Below, in pieces: positions 1 to 8,473 of a stretch of 64,000 nucleotides of DNA. Every line of letters starts with the position of its first letter. Within the stretch, counting starts at the first letter, position 1. A program made the translations under genes and the position numbers. The stretch lies in NCBI RefSeq assembly GCF_029167645.1, contig NZ_CP119147.1:5970501-6034500 (forward strand). Reading direction: 5' to 3'. The notes under the pieces are model-generated. The model worked only from the letters and a program-made list of their open reading frames with translations, made no database searches and was not told where the DNA came from. This DNA comes from Streptomyces sp. AM 2-1-1. GTDB taxonomy: Bacteria > Actinomycetota > Actinomycetes > Streptomycetales > Streptomycetaceae.

Positions 1-1
1 C

Positions 2-2119
2 GCCTCCGAGCACGGCGCCGCCCTGATCGCCCTCACCATCGACGAGGAGGGCCAGGCCCGCACCGTCGAGCACAAGGTCGCCATCGCCGAGCGCCTCATC
101 GAGGACCTCACCGGCAACTGGGGCATCCACGAGTCCGACATCCTCATCGACACCCTGACCTTCACCATCTGCACCGGTCAGGAGGAGTCCCGCAAGGACG
201 GCATCGCCACCATCGGCGCCATTCGCGAGCTGAAGAAGCGCCACCCCGACGTCCAGACCACGCTCGGCCTCTCCAACATCTCCTTCGGCCTCAACCCGGC
301 CGCCCGGGTCGTGCTGAACTCCGTCTTCCTCGACGAGTGCGTCAAGGCCGGACTCGACTCCGCCATCGTGCACGCCTCGAAGATCCTGCCGATCGCGCGC
401 CTGGAGGAGGAGCAGGTCAAGGTCGCGCTCGACCTGATCTACGACCGCCGTGCCGAAGGGTACGACCCGCTGCAGCGCCTCATGGAGCTGTTCGAGGGCG
501 TCAACATGAAGTCGATGAAGGCCGGCAAGGCCGAGGAACTCCTCGCCCTGCCGCTCGACGAGCGCCTCCAGCGCCGCATCATCGACGGCGAGAAGAACGG
601 CCTGGAAGCCGACCTCGACGAGGCACTGACGACCCGTCCGGCCCTCGACATCGTCAACGACACCCTCCTGCAGGGCATGAAGGTGGTCGGCGAGCTGTTC
701 GGCTCCGGCCAGATGCAGCTGCCGTTCGTGCTCCAGTCCGCCGAGGTCATGAAGACCGCGGTCGCCCACCTGGAACCGCACATGGAGAAGTCCGACGCCG
801 ACGGCAAGGGCACCATCGTGCTCGCCACCGTCCGCGGTGACGTCCACGACATCGGCAAGAACCTCGTCGACATCATCCTCTCCAACAACGGCTTCAACGT
901 CGTCAACATCGGCATCAAGCAGCCGGTCTCCGCGATCCTGGAGGCCGCCGAGGAGCACAACGCCGACGTCATCGGCATGTCCGGCCTGCTGGTGAAGTCC
1001 ACCGTGATCATGAAGGAGAACCTGGAGGAGCTGAACCAGCGCAAGCTGGCCGCCCGCTATCCGGTGATCCTCGGCGGCGCCGCCCTCACCCGGGCCTACG
1101 TCGAGCAGGACCTCCACGAGATCTACGAGGGCGAGGTCCGCTACGCCCGCGACGCGTTCGAGGGCCTGCGGCTCATGGACGCCCTCATCGGGGTCAAGCG
1201 CGGCGTCCCCGGAGCCGTCCTCCCCGAGCTCAAGCAGCGCCGGGTGCCCAAGCGCGACACAGCCGTCCTGGAAGTCACCGAGCCGGAGACCGGCGTCCGC
1301 TCCGACGTCGCCACCGACAACCCGGTCCCCACCCCGCCGTTCTGGGGCACCCGCGTCGTCAAGGGCATCCAGCTCAAGGAGTACGCCTCCTGGCTCGACG
1401 AGGGCGCGCTCTTCAAGGGGCAGTGGGGCCTCAAGCAGGCCCGTGCCGGTGACGGACCCACCTACGAGGAGCTCGTGGAGACCGAGGGCCGCCCGCACCT
1501 GCGCGGCTGGCTCGACAAGCTCCAGACCGAGAACCTGCTGGAAGCCGCCGTGGTCTACGGCTACTTCCCCTGCGTCTCCAAGGGCGACGACCTGATCCTG
1601 TTCAACGAGGACGGCTCCGAGCGCACCCGCTTCACCTTCCCCCGCCAGCGCCGCGGCCGCCGCCTCTGCCTCGCCGACTTCTTCCGCCCGGAGGAGTCGG
1701 GCGAGAAGGACGTCGTCGGGCTGCAGGTCGTCACCGTGGGCTCCCGGATCGGCGCCGAGACCGCCAAGCTCTTCGAGGCCAACGCCTACCGCGACTACCT
1801 GGAGCTGCACGGGCTCTCCGTCCAGCTCGCCGAAGCCCTCGCCGAGTACTGGCACGCCCGGGTCCGATCCGAGCTGGGGTACTCCGCCGAGGACCCCGAC
1901 CAGGTCGAGGACATGTTCGCGCTGAAGTACCGCGGCGCCCGCTTCTCCCTCGGGTACGGTGCCTGCCCCGACCTGGAGGACCGGGCGAAGATCGCCGACC
2001 TCCTCCGGCCCGAGCGCATCGGCGTCCACCTCTCCGAGGAGTTCCAGCTCCACCCGGAGCAGTCCACCGACGCGATCGTCATCCACCACCCCGAGGCGAA
2101 GTACTTCAACGCGCGCTGA
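2..2119 (+). CDS. metH: Cobalamin-dependent methionine synthase, C-terminal 705 residues (5' truncated)
   Basis: The reading frame is open from the window edge, so the start lies upstream and roughly the last 60 percent of a normal MetH of about 1,160 residues is present. The enzyme transfers a methyl group from methyltetrahydrofolate through cobalamin to homocysteine. Visible parts in order are the end of the pterin-binding barrel (nt 2-450), the helical cap (about nt 450-800), the cobalamin domain with the lower-ligand motif GDVHDIG at about nt 836-856 and GMSGLL near nt 975, and the AdoMet reactivation domain with RGARFSLGYGACPD near nt 1930-1970. A very long perfect hairpin follows the stop codon. 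The identification is firm; only the missing 5' end limits it. Confidence 0.97.
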   Translation, partial: ASEHGAALIALTIDEEGQARTVEHKVAIAERLIEDLTGNWGIHESDILIDTLTFTICTGQEESRKDGIATIGAIRELKKRHPDVQTTLGLSNISFGLNPAARVVLNSVFLDECVKAGLDSAIVHASKILPIARLEEEQVKVALDLIYDRRAEGYDPLQRLMELFEGVNMKSMKAGKAEELLALPLDERLQRRIIDGEKNGLEADLDEALTTRPALDIVNDTLLQGMKVVGELFGSGQMQLPFVLQSAEVMKTAVAHLEPHMEKSDADGKGTIVLATVRGDVHDIGKNLVDIILSNNGFNVVNIGIKQPVSAILEAAEEHNADVIGMSGLLVKSTVIMKENLEELNQRKLAARYPVILGGAALTRAYVEQDLHEIYEGEVRYARDAFEGLRLMDALIGVKRGVPGAVLPELKQRRVPKRDTAVLEVTEPETGVRSDVATDNPVPTPPFWGTRVVKGIQLKEYASWLDEGALFKGQWGLKQARAGDGPTYEELVETEGRPHLRGWLDKLQTENLLEAAVVYGYFPCVSKGDDLILFNEDGSERTRFTFPRQRRGRRLCLADFFRPEESGEKDVVGLQVVTVGSRIGAETAKLFEANAYRDYLELHGLSVQLAEALAEYWHARVRSELGYSAEDPDQVEDMFALKYRGARFSLGYGACPDLEDRAKIADLLRPERIGVHLSEEFQLHPEQSTDAIVIHHPEAKYFNAR

Positions 2120-2218
2120 CGCACCGCACCGCCGTCCCGACGCCCTCCCGCCGGGAAAACGCCGCAACCCGTTCACGGCGCGAACGCCGGACTCGTCGTA
2201 GACTTGTCGGTCCAGTGC

Positions 2219-2254
2219 AGGCCGGTCGCCCTTCCCCGGAAGGGCGACCGGCCT
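2219..2254. terminator. Perfect hairpin after metH
   Basis: Two exactly complementary 17-base arms (2219-2235 and 2238-2254) are separated by two bases. No T-run follows, only TCTCG. It lies between metH and the ATG of the HAD gene 26 bases on, so it could end metH transcription or shape the next leader. Confidence 0.7.
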
Positions 2255-2280
2255 TCTCGTCCCCACGGAAAGGTGTGCCC

Positions 2281-2982
2281 ATGACCAGTACGGTCCCCGC
2301 GTCCCTGACCCGCACGGCCGGCGGCGCCGCCCTTCAGGCCGTCCTTCTCGACATGGACGGCACCCTGGTGGACACGGAGGGCTTCTGGTGGGACACCGAG
2401 GTCGAGGTGTTCGCCGACCTCGGCCACCGGCTCGACGAGTCCTGGCGGGAGGTGGTCGTCGGCGGTCCGATGACCCGCAGCGCCGGCTACCTCGTCGAGG
2501 CGACCGGGGCGGACATCGCGCTGGACGAGCTCACCGTCCTGCTCAACGACCGCTTCGAGAAGCGCATCGGCCGGGGCGTGCCCCTGATGCCCGGGGCCGC
2601 CCGGCTGCTCGCCGAGCTGGCCGCCCACTCCGTGCCGACCGCGCTCGTCTCGGCCTCGCACCGGCGGATCATCGACCGGGTGCTCGACTCGGTCGGCCAC
2701 CACCACTTCGCGCTGACCATCGCCGGCGACGAGGTGGCACGCACCAAGCCGCACCCCGACCCCTACCTCGCCGCCGCCGCGGGATTCGGCGCCGAACCCG
2801 CCCGCTGCGTGGTCATCGAGGACACCGCCACCGGAGTCGCCGCCGCGGAGGCCGCCGGGTGCGTGGTCGTGGCCGTTCCCTCGGTGGCGCCGATCGCGCC
2901 GCTCGCCGGACGCACCGTCGTCGGCTCGCTGGAGGACGTCGACCTCGCCTTCCTCCGCCGTCTGGTGCACGCCCCGCGCTGA
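2281..2982 (+). CDS. HAD-superfamily phosphatase, beta-phosphoglucomutase-like
   Basis: This 233-residue protein is probably a cytosolic phosphatase or phosphomutase acting on a small phosphorylated metabolite. HAD motif I is LLDMDGTLVDTE with the nucleophile at Asp24 and the general acid/base at Asp26. Motif II is the serine of VSASHRR, motif III the lysine of RTKPHPDP and motif IV the acidic VIEDTATG. A helical cap lies between motifs I and II, as in the PGMB/GPH subgroup. The ATG at 2281 is chosen over an upstream in-frame GTG at 2215 because it follows GGAAAGG and because the GTG lies in front of the metH hairpin. The gene converges on the LuxR gene with 18 bases between. The substrate cannot be read from the sequence. 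Confidence 0.88.
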   Translation: MTSTVPASLTRTAGGAALQAVLLDMDGTLVDTEGFWWDTEVEVFADLGHRLDESWREVVVGGPMTRSAGYLVEATGADIALDELTVLLNDRFEKRIGRGVPLMPGAARLLAELAAHSVPTALVSASHRRIIDRVLDSVGHHHFALTIAGDEVARTKPHPDPYLAAAAGFGAEPARCVVIEDTATGVAAAEAAGCVVVAVPSVAPIAPLAGRTVVGSLEDVDLAFLRRLVHAPR

Positions 2983-3000
2983 GCGGCCGGGGCCCGCCCG

Positions 3001-3672
3001 CTACTGCGCTCCCGGCCGGACCAGACCGCTCTCGTACGCGTACACCGCGGCCTGCACCCGGTCGCGCAGCTGGAGCTTGGTCAGCACGTGGCCGACATGG
3101 GTCTTGACCGTCGTCTCGCTGACGAAGAGGTCCGCCGCGATCTCCGCGTTCGACAGACCGCGCGCCACCAGCTTCAGGACCTCCAGCTCACGGTCGGTCA
3201 GCCGGTTCAGGGCGTCCGGCACCGGCTCCTCGCCCGAGGGGAGGTGATCGGCGTACTTGTCGAGCAGCCGGCGGGTGATGCTCGGGGCGAGCATCGCCTC
3301 ACCCGCCGCCACCACCCGGATCGCCTGGATCAGCTCGTGGGCCGGGGCGTCCTTCAGCAGGAAGCCGCTGGCGCCGGCGCGCAGCGCCTCCACGACGTAC
3401 TCGTCGAGATCGAAGGTCGTCAGCACCAGCACCTTCGCCGGGCCGTCGCGGTCCGGGCCGGTGATCTGGCGGGTCGCCTCCACCCCGTCCATCCGGGGCA
3501 TCCGGATGTCCATCAGCACCACGTCCGGCTGGAGCGCGCGGACCTGGTCGATGGCCTGGATCCCGTCACCGGCCTCGCCGACCACCGCGAGATCGCCCTC
3601 CGCCTCCAGGATCATCCGGAAGCCGGTGCGCAGCAGTGGCTGATCGTCGACGAGCAGGACACGGATTGCCAC
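3001..3672 (-). CDS. NarL/LuxR-family response regulator (orphan)
   Basis: This 223-residue DNA-binding response regulator has an N-terminal receiver domain (about 1-120) with the acidic pair at Asp9-Asp10, the phospho-acceptor Asp55 in VLMDIRMP, and the conserved lysine in FLLKDAPA. A LuxR helix-turn-helix follows (about 155-215, LTDRELEVLKLVARGLSN, ETTVKTHVGHVL). No sensor kinase gene lies beside it. It starts with GTG nine bases after the stop of the RecB-like gene, and its ribosome site GAGGAG overlaps that TGA stop, so the two are probably translationally coupled. The target genes and the partner kinase are unknown. Confidence 0.93.
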   Translation of the reverse strand: MAIRVLLVDDQPLLRTGFRMILEAEGDLAVVGEAGDGIQAIDQVRALQPDVVLMDIRMPRMDGVEATRQITGPDRDGPAKVLVLTTFDLDEYVVEALRAGASGFLLKDAPAHELIQAIRVVAAGEAMLAPSITRRLLDKYADHLPSGEEPVPDALNRLTDRELEVLKLVARGLSNAEIAADLFVSETTVKTHVGHVLTKLQLRDRVQAAVYAYESGLVRPGAQ

Positions 3673-3681
3673 GAATACTCC

Positions 3682-4593
3682 TCAGGAACCGTCCGGGGAC
3701 GCGGGCCGACCGGCGTCGGCCGCCACCGGCCCCATTCTGCCCGCCCCATCCTCACGGGCTTCCGGCAGGATCACCGGGAGCGGATAGACCGGGGGAGTCC
3801 CGCCGAATTCGGGACAGAGGTCGCGGTGGTCGCACCAGCCGCAGAGCTTCGTCGGCCTCGGCCGCCACTCCCCGGTCTCCGTGGCCAGCCGGATCGCCTC
3901 CCAGAGCGCGTGCAGTTTCCGCTCCACCCGCTCCAGATCCGCGACGACCGGGTCGTACGTCACGACGTCACCGCTGCCGAGGTAGACCAGCTGGAGCCGG
4001 CGCGGCACCACGCCCTTGAGCCGCCAGACCACCAGCGCGTAGAACTTCATCTGGAAGAGCGCGCTCTCCGCGTACTCCGGACGCGGTGCCTTCCCCGTCT
4101 TGTAGTCGACGATCCGGACCTCGCCCGTCGGCGCGATGTCGACCCGGTCGATCACTCCGCGCAACCGCAGCCCCGACTCCAGCTCCGTCTCCACGAACAT
4201 CTCGCGCTCGACCGGCTCCAGCCGGGTCGGGTCCTCCAGCGAGAACCACCGCTCCACCAGGCGCTCCGCCTCGCCCAGCCACCCGGCCAGCCGCTCACCC
4301 CCGACGTCCTCGGCGAAGAGCTCCGTCAGCTCGGGCTTCGACTCCAGCAACCGGTCCCACTGCCCGGGCACCAGCGCCCGCGCCTTCGGTGCCGTACGCT
4401 CCGCCGCCGGCGCGTCGAACAGGCGCTCCAGCACGGCATGCACCAGGGTGCCCCGGGTGGCCGCCTCGCTCGGCTTCTGGGGCAGTTTGTCGATGACCCG
4501 GAAGCGGTAGAGCAGAGGGCACTGCATGAAATCGTTCGCCCGCGACGGCGACAGTGAGGACGGCGGCGCGGGGGGCCGGGGTGCGGAGGTCAT
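3682..4593 (-). CDS. RecB-like PD-(D/E)XK nuclease with Fe-S cysteines
   Basis: This 303-residue protein resembles the stand-alone RecB/Cas4-type exonucleases common in actinobacteria. The nuclease core shows RGTLVHAVLERLF near the N terminus, the metal-binding aspartates and the VRIVDYKTG motif with the catalytic lysine. One early cysteine (MQCPLLYRF) and a C-terminal cluster CGWCDHRDLC make a four-cysteine pattern like that of AddB/Cas4 iron-sulphur nucleases. The ATG at 4593 begins MTSAPRPP and sits seven bases from a TAGGGT -10 element with no ribosome site, so the transcript is probably leaderless; the extension to 4659 would destroy that promoter. It is transcribed away from the site-2 protease. 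A DNA repair or end-processing role is inferred. Confidence 0.88.
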   Translation of the reverse strand: MTSAPRPPAPPSSLSPSRANDFMQCPLLYRFRVIDKLPQKPSEAATRGTLVHAVLERLFDAPAAERTAPKARALVPGQWDRLLESKPELTELFAEDVGGERLAGWLGEAERLVERWFSLEDPTRLEPVEREMFVETELESGLRLRGVIDRVDIAPTGEVRIVDYKTGKAPRPEYAESALFQMKFYALVVWRLKGVVPRRLQLVYLGSGDVVTYDPVVADLERVERKLHALWEAIRLATETGEWRPRPTKLCGWCDHRDLCPEFGGTPPVYPLPVILPEAREDGAGRMGPVAADAGRPASPDGS

Positions 4594-4606
4594 GCTCCCG
4601 ACCCTA
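4594..4606 (-). promoter_or_regulatory. Candidate leaderless promoter of the RecB-like gene
   Basis: TAGGGT (complement of 4601-4606) lies seven bases before the ATG and no Shine-Dalgarno sequence precedes the start. A -35 hexamer is not clear. Confidence 0.55.
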
Positions 4607-4697
4607 CGACCCGCCACCGACAGCGAGCGGCATACCATCGACCGCAGAGCCTCGCGCACTGCATGATCGAGTCGGACGCCCCGGACGGAAGGACCCT

Positions 4698-5933
4698 GTG
4701 GACGAGAGCGACGAGAGCGGGCGCCCGCGGCCCGGTGGCGGGGGCAAGGACCCCGGCCCGGGGAAGCGGCGGCCGCGCCGCCCCGCCGGCCCCGGCGGCG
4801 GCCTCCTCATGGGCCGCCCCTTCGGCGTGCCGGTGTACGTGGCCCCCAGCTGGTTCGTCGTCGCGGCACTCATCACCTGGGTCTTCGGCGGACAGCTCGA
4901 CCGCGTGCTGCCCGAGCTCGGCGCCGCCCGCTACCTGGTCGCCCTCTTCTTCGCCATCGCCTTCTACGCCTCCGTCCTGGTGCACGAACTCGCGCACACG
5001 GTCGTGGCCCTCCGCTACCGGCTCCCCGTGCGCCGCATCCAGCTCCAGTTCTTCGGCGGCGTCTCGGAGATCGAGAAGGAGACCGAGACCCCGGGGCGCG
5101 AGTTCGTCCTCGCCTTCGTGGGGCCCCTCCTCTCCCTCGTCCTGTCCGGAGTGTTCTATCTCTCCCTGCAGTTCGTGGAGGCCGGCACCGTCCCCGGCGT
5201 CCTGCTCGCCGGACTGATGATCTCCAACCTCATCGTCGCCGTCTTCAACCTGCTGCCCGGCCTGCCGCTCGACGGCGGCCGCATGCTGCGGGCCGTCGTC
5301 TGGAAGATCACCGGCAAGCCCATGAGCGGCACGGTCGTCGCCGCCTGGGTCGGCCGCGGCCTCGCCGTCACCGTGCTGGTCGGCCTGCCGCTCCTCACGC
5401 ACACCGGCGACTCCGCCGGCGAGGTCGGCGGCATGGAGACGGTCACCGACGCCCTGCTGGCGGCCATCCTCGCCGGCATCATCTGGACCGGCGCCGGCAA
5501 CAGCCTGCGCATGGCCCGCCTGCGCGAACACCTCCCCGACCTGCGCGCCCGCACCCTCACCCGCCGCGCGGTGCCCGTCGAGCCCGCCACCCCGCTCTCC
5601 GAAGCACTGCGCCGTGCCAACGAGGCGGGGGCCCGCGCCCTCGTCGTCGTCGACGCGGAGGGCGCCCCGAAGGGGGTCGTGCGGGAGGCCGCCATCGTCG
5701 GGGTCCCCGAGCACCGCCGCCCCTGGGTCGCCGTCGGAGGGCTCTCCCAGGACCTCACCGAGGGCATGCGCGTCCCCGCCGAGCTCGCCGGCGAGGAGTT
5801 GCTCGACCGGCTGCGCGCCACCCCCGCGACCGAGTACCTCGTCGTGGAGGAGAGCGGCGCGATCTACGGGGTCCTCTCCACCACCGACGTCGAACGCGCC
5901 TTCGTCGCGGCCATGGCGCGCCCCGGATCCTGA
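4698..5933 (+). CDS. Site-2 protease family (M50) membrane metallopeptidase with CBS-like domains
   Basis: This 411-residue integral membrane protease probably cuts transmembrane substrates. The zinc motif HELAH is at 96-100 and the second metal motif NLLPGLPLDGGRM lies near residues 185-200. About six hydrophobic segments span residues 50-275. The C-terminal 130 residues look like a pair of CBS modules, as in SpoIVFB/Rip3-type enzymes. The first 40 residues are a charged, Gly/Pro-rich cytosolic tail. The GTG at 4698 follows a GGAAGGA ribosome site and is preferred over the in-frame start at 4554, which would overlap the divergent nuclease gene. The substrate is unknown; regulated proteolysis of anti-sigma factors or membrane proteins is a family-based guess. 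Confidence 0.9.
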   Translation: MDESDESGRPRPGGGGKDPGPGKRRPRRPAGPGGGLLMGRPFGVPVYVAPSWFVVAALITWVFGGQLDRVLPELGAARYLVALFFAIAFYASVLVHELAHTVVALRYRLPVRRIQLQFFGGVSEIEKETETPGREFVLAFVGPLLSLVLSGVFYLSLQFVEAGTVPGVLLAGLMISNLIVAVFNLLPGLPLDGGRMLRAVVWKITGKPMSGTVVAAWVGRGLAVTVLVGLPLLTHTGDSAGEVGGMETVTDALLAAILAGIIWTGAGNSLRMARLREHLPDLRARTLTRRAVPVEPATPLSEALRRANEAGARALVVVDAEGAPKGVVREAAIVGVPEHRRPWVAVGGLSQDLTEGMRVPAELAGEELLDRLRATPATEYLVVEESGAIYGVLSTTDVERAFVAAMARPGS

Positions 5934-5983
5934 CCCTCGCCTCCCCGCCGCGCACCGGCGGAAGGCGGCCCCGGAAACACCGG

Positions 5984-5995
5984 TAGGCTGGTCAC
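5984..5995 (+). promoter_or_regulatory. Candidate leaderless promoter of trmI
   Basis: TAGGCT at 5984-5989 is six bases before the ATG and there is no ribosome site, so transcription probably starts at or beside the ATG. Confidence 0.5.
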
Positions 5996-6904
5996 ATGTC
6001 TGAACCGACCGGTGCCGCCCGCCGACGTGGGCCCTTCAAGGTCGGGGACCAAGTACAGCTCACCGACCCCAAGGGACGCCACCACACCTTCACGCTCGAA
6101 GCCGGGAAGAACTTCCACACCCACAAGGGTTCTTTCTCGCACGACGAGCTGATCGGTGCTCCCGAGGGCAGTGTTGTCCGTACCACGGGAAACGTCGCCT
6201 ACCTCGCGCTGCGCCCCCTGCTCCCCGACTACGTCCTCTCCATGCCCCGCGGTGCCGCCGTGGTCTACCCCAAGGACGCGGGCCAGATCCTGGCCTTCGC
6301 CGACATCTTCCCCGGTGCCCGCGTGGTCGAGGCCGGTGTCGGATCGGGCGCCCTCTCCACCTTCCTGCTGCGGGCCATCGGTGAGCAGGGCATGCTGCAC
6401 TCCTACGAGCGCCGCGAGGACTTCGCCCAGATCGCCCAGGCGAACGTGGAGCGGTACTTCGGCAGCCCGCACCCGGCCTGGCAGCTCACCATCGGCGACC
6501 TCCAGGACAACCTCTCGGACACCGAGGTCGACCGGGTCGTCCTGGACATGCTCGCCCCGTGGGAGTGCCTGGAGGCCGTCTCCAAGGCGCTGGTGCCCGG
6601 CGGCATCGTCTGCGCCTACGTCGCCACCACCACCCAGCTCTCCCGGACGGTCGAGTCCCTGCGCGAGATCGGCTGCTTCGCCGAGCCGCAGCCCTGGGAG
6701 TCCATGATCCGCAACTGGCACGTCGAGGGTCTCGCCGTCCGTCCGGACCACCGGATGATCGGCCACACCGGCTTCCTGGTGACCGCCCGCCGCCTCGCCG
6801 ACGGGGTCGAGCCCCCGATGCGCCGCCGTCGTCCCTCCAAGGGCGCCTACGGCGACGACTACGACGGCCCCGGCGGCCGGAGCACCACCGAGAACCGCGA
6901 CTGA
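5996..6904 (+). CDS. trmI: tRNA (adenine-58-N1)-methyltransferase
   Basis: This 302-residue enzyme methylates N1 of A58 in the T-loop of tRNAs using AdoMet. The N-terminal beta domain (about 1-90) precedes a Rossmann methyltransferase fold whose motif I reads VVEAGVGSGALSTFLLRA, with the acidic motif II at YERREDFA and the catalytic-region motif LDMLAPWECL. The length fits bacterial TrmI, which works as a tetramer. The gene sits next to the proteasome locus, as is usual in actinobacteria. The ATG at 5996 has a -10 element six bases upstream and no ribosome site. A 25-bp perfect hairpin follows the gene. Confidence 0.95.
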   Translation: MSEPTGAARRRGPFKVGDQVQLTDPKGRHHTFTLEAGKNFHTHKGSFSHDELIGAPEGSVVRTTGNVAYLALRPLLPDYVLSMPRGAAVVYPKDAGQILAFADIFPGARVVEAGVGSGALSTFLLRAIGEQGMLHSYERREDFAQIAQANVERYFGSPHPAWQLTIGDLQDNLSDTEVDRVVLDMLAPWECLEAVSKALVPGGIVCAYVATTTQLSRTVESLREIGCFAEPQPWESMIRNWHVEGLAVRPDHRMIGHTGFLVTARRLADGVEPPMRRRRPSKGAYGDDYDGPGGRSTTENRD

Positions 6905-7284
6905 CACCGCACGGGCCGACCGCCGCACCGGCCGGCCACCGCCGCGGGGATGCCACGCGAGCGACCGGCGCGCGGGTCCGCCCGCGCGGCACCGCACGAC
7001 CGCGACCGGCCGTGGTGACCGACCACCACGACGACCGCGGTGACGCGTGAGGCGCCGCCGCCCCTGACGCCCGGACCGACCCGGGCGTCAGGGGCGGCGG
7101 CGCCTTTCGCACGGACCCCCGCGGGGCGGCCCCGGGACGGCGGACTCCGCTTCTTCCGCCCGGTCGCGCGCACCCCGCTGTTCCCTGTCCGTGTGAGGTG
7201 TGGCACGATGCTGGCCACCCCCTGCCGCCGATGCCCGGCCGGGTCGTTCCACATGCTCCCCGGAAACATCAGGAGACAGACCGC
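6905..7284. other. Gene-free stretch between trmI and the secreted protein gene
   Basis: The 380 bases hold the long hairpin at 7050-7105 and, near the end, the AGGAG ribosome site (7271-7275) for the next gene. Short frames here have no codon bias or motif that would support a gene. I see nothing else. Confidence 0.6.
7050..7105. terminator. Perfect 25-bp hairpin between trmI and the next gene
   Basis: Arms 7050-7074 and 7081-7105 are exact reverse complements with a six-base loop. The downstream flank is TTTCGC, so there is only a short T-run. It most likely ends trmI transcription. Confidence 0.8.
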
Positions 7285-7875
7285 GTGCAGCCCTCCGTAC
7301 TCCCGGACCTCGCGCACACCGACTCCAGGGCGATGCACTGGCTCGCCACCGCCGCTGCGGTGGCCGCGGCCGTCGCCGTCGCCGGCCTGCTGCAGCCCGG
7401 GCACGCGACCGCGACGGACTCCGCCGTGACCGCCGCCGCACCGGGCGGTGCCGCGGCCCCCCGGGTCACCGCGGGCGCTCCCGACCCGGCCGGGGTGGTC
7501 TTCCCCCTCGTCTGCGGGAACGTGGGCCAGAAGGTCGGCCGACAGGCGCGGGGCGACCTGGACGGAGACGGGAAGCCGGAGACCGTGGCGGTCGTCCACT
7601 GCGCGGCCGGATCGGGTACGCCGCCGGACGCCGTCTACGTCCTGACACACGGAAGCGGGGCCGCGCCCAGGGTCGTGGCGACCCTGGTGGACCCCGCGAT
7701 GCGGATGACGGTCGGCGAACTCGCGGTCGAGGACGCGGTCGTCTCCGCGACCACCCTCGGCTACTCCTCGGACACGGTGCCCCGCTGCTGTCCCGACGAG
7801 CGCGAGGAGACCACCTGGCGGTGGCAGGGCGGCGCCTTCGTCCGGTCCGCGGCCCGCCCCGACGCCGGCGCCTGA
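7285..7875 (+). CDS. Secreted or membrane-anchored hypothetical protein with a VCBS-like segment
   Basis: The 196-residue product has no clear family. The N terminus carries a hydrophobic segment (AMHWLATAAAVAAAVAVAGLL, about residues 17-37) that reads as a signal peptide or anchor, followed by an Ala/Thr-rich linker. The globular part contains DLDGDGKPETVAVVHC, like the calcium-binding DxDxDG loops of FG-GAP/VCBS repeats, and a cysteine pair (CGN, CCPDE) that may form disulphides. The GTG at 7285 is chosen because AGGAG lies nine bases before it; an upstream in-frame start at 7198 has no such site. It lies between two strong structural boundaries, so it is probably monocistronic. Extracellular location is inferred; the function is unknown. 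Confidence 0.7.
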   Translation: MQPSVLPDLAHTDSRAMHWLATAAAVAAAVAVAGLLQPGHATATDSAVTAAAPGGAAAPRVTAGAPDPAGVVFPLVCGNVGQKVGRQARGDLDGDGKPETVAVVHCAAGSGTPPDAVYVLTHGSGAAPRVVATLVDPAMRMTVGELAVEDAVVSATTLGYSSDTVPRCCPDEREETTWRWQGGAFVRSAARPDAGA

Positions 7876-7920
7876 ACCCGGGTCCCCGAGGCGGCGACCG
7901 GGGCCCGGCGGTGTCCGACG

Positions 7921-8232
7921 CTACTCGGCGTCCGGCCCGTAGACCTCGACGCTGTCCGAGACCCGCCGCACGTGGATGCAGTCTCCGGGGCACTCCTTGG
8001 CCGAATCCACCACGTCCGTGAGGAGCGGCAGCGGTACCCGCGTGGTGGCCCCCGGCGCCTGGAGGAGCTCGTCGTCCGCGCTCTTCACGTAGGCCAGCCC
8101 GTCGATGTCCAGCTCGAACACCTCGGGCGCGTACTGGACGCAGATGCCGTCGCCCGTGCAGAGGTCCTGGTCGATCCAGACCTCCAGATCCTCGGTGTCG
8201 ATCGCGCCCGGCGCGTCCTGCTGCACGGTCAT
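7921..8232 (-). CDS. Small ferredoxin
   Basis: The 103-residue acidic protein matches the short single-cluster ferredoxins of actinobacteria. The cluster ligands appear to be the cysteines of LCTGDGICVQYAPEVF and ECPGDCIHV, a spacing that suits a [3Fe-4S] or [4Fe-4S] cluster. It would carry one electron at a time to a redox partner, often a cytochrome P450, but no P450 or reductase gene is nearby. The ATG at 8232 gives MTVQQDAPG; the longer frame to 8364 runs into the shared promoter region. It diverges from arc. A ferredoxin at this position next to the proteasome ATPase is typical of Streptomyces, but its link to proteolysis is unproven. Confidence 0.9.
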   Translation of the reverse strand: MTVQQDAPGAIDTEDLEVWIDQDLCTGDGICVQYAPEVFELDIDGLAYVKSADDELLQAPGATTRVPLPLLTDVVDSAKECPGDCIHVRRVSDSVEVYGPDAE

Positions 8233-8429
8233 GTGTCCTGCCGATCCCTGCGTATGTGAAGCGATTGAAGCCAGCCCTGACGGGTGTGGAACGTCTCGAC
8301 GATACAACTGGCTGCTTTCCCGTGCCCAAGGGTGGGTATTCCCTTGGCCAGAGGGGGAGATCAAGGGTGAGGATCGGACACACCCCGGAGTCTTTGTGAT
8401 CTAGGGGTTTCAATCACCACCCACGCAGG

Positions 8430-8435
8430 TAGGGT
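8430..8435 (+). promoter_or_regulatory. Candidate -10 element of arc
   Basis: TAGGGT lies in the 241-bp region shared with the divergent ferredoxin, 38 bases before the arc start. The same GTAGGGTC word occurs before pup and prcB. Confidence 0.45.
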
Positions 8436-8473
8436 CAGGAAGCGTCCAGCTCCCCTTGGAGGAGGTGAGGACC

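Noticed and set aside
3088..4557. A 489-residue plus-strand frame opposite the LuxR and RecB-like genes
   Set aside because: It is antisense to two recognisable genes and has no motif of its own.
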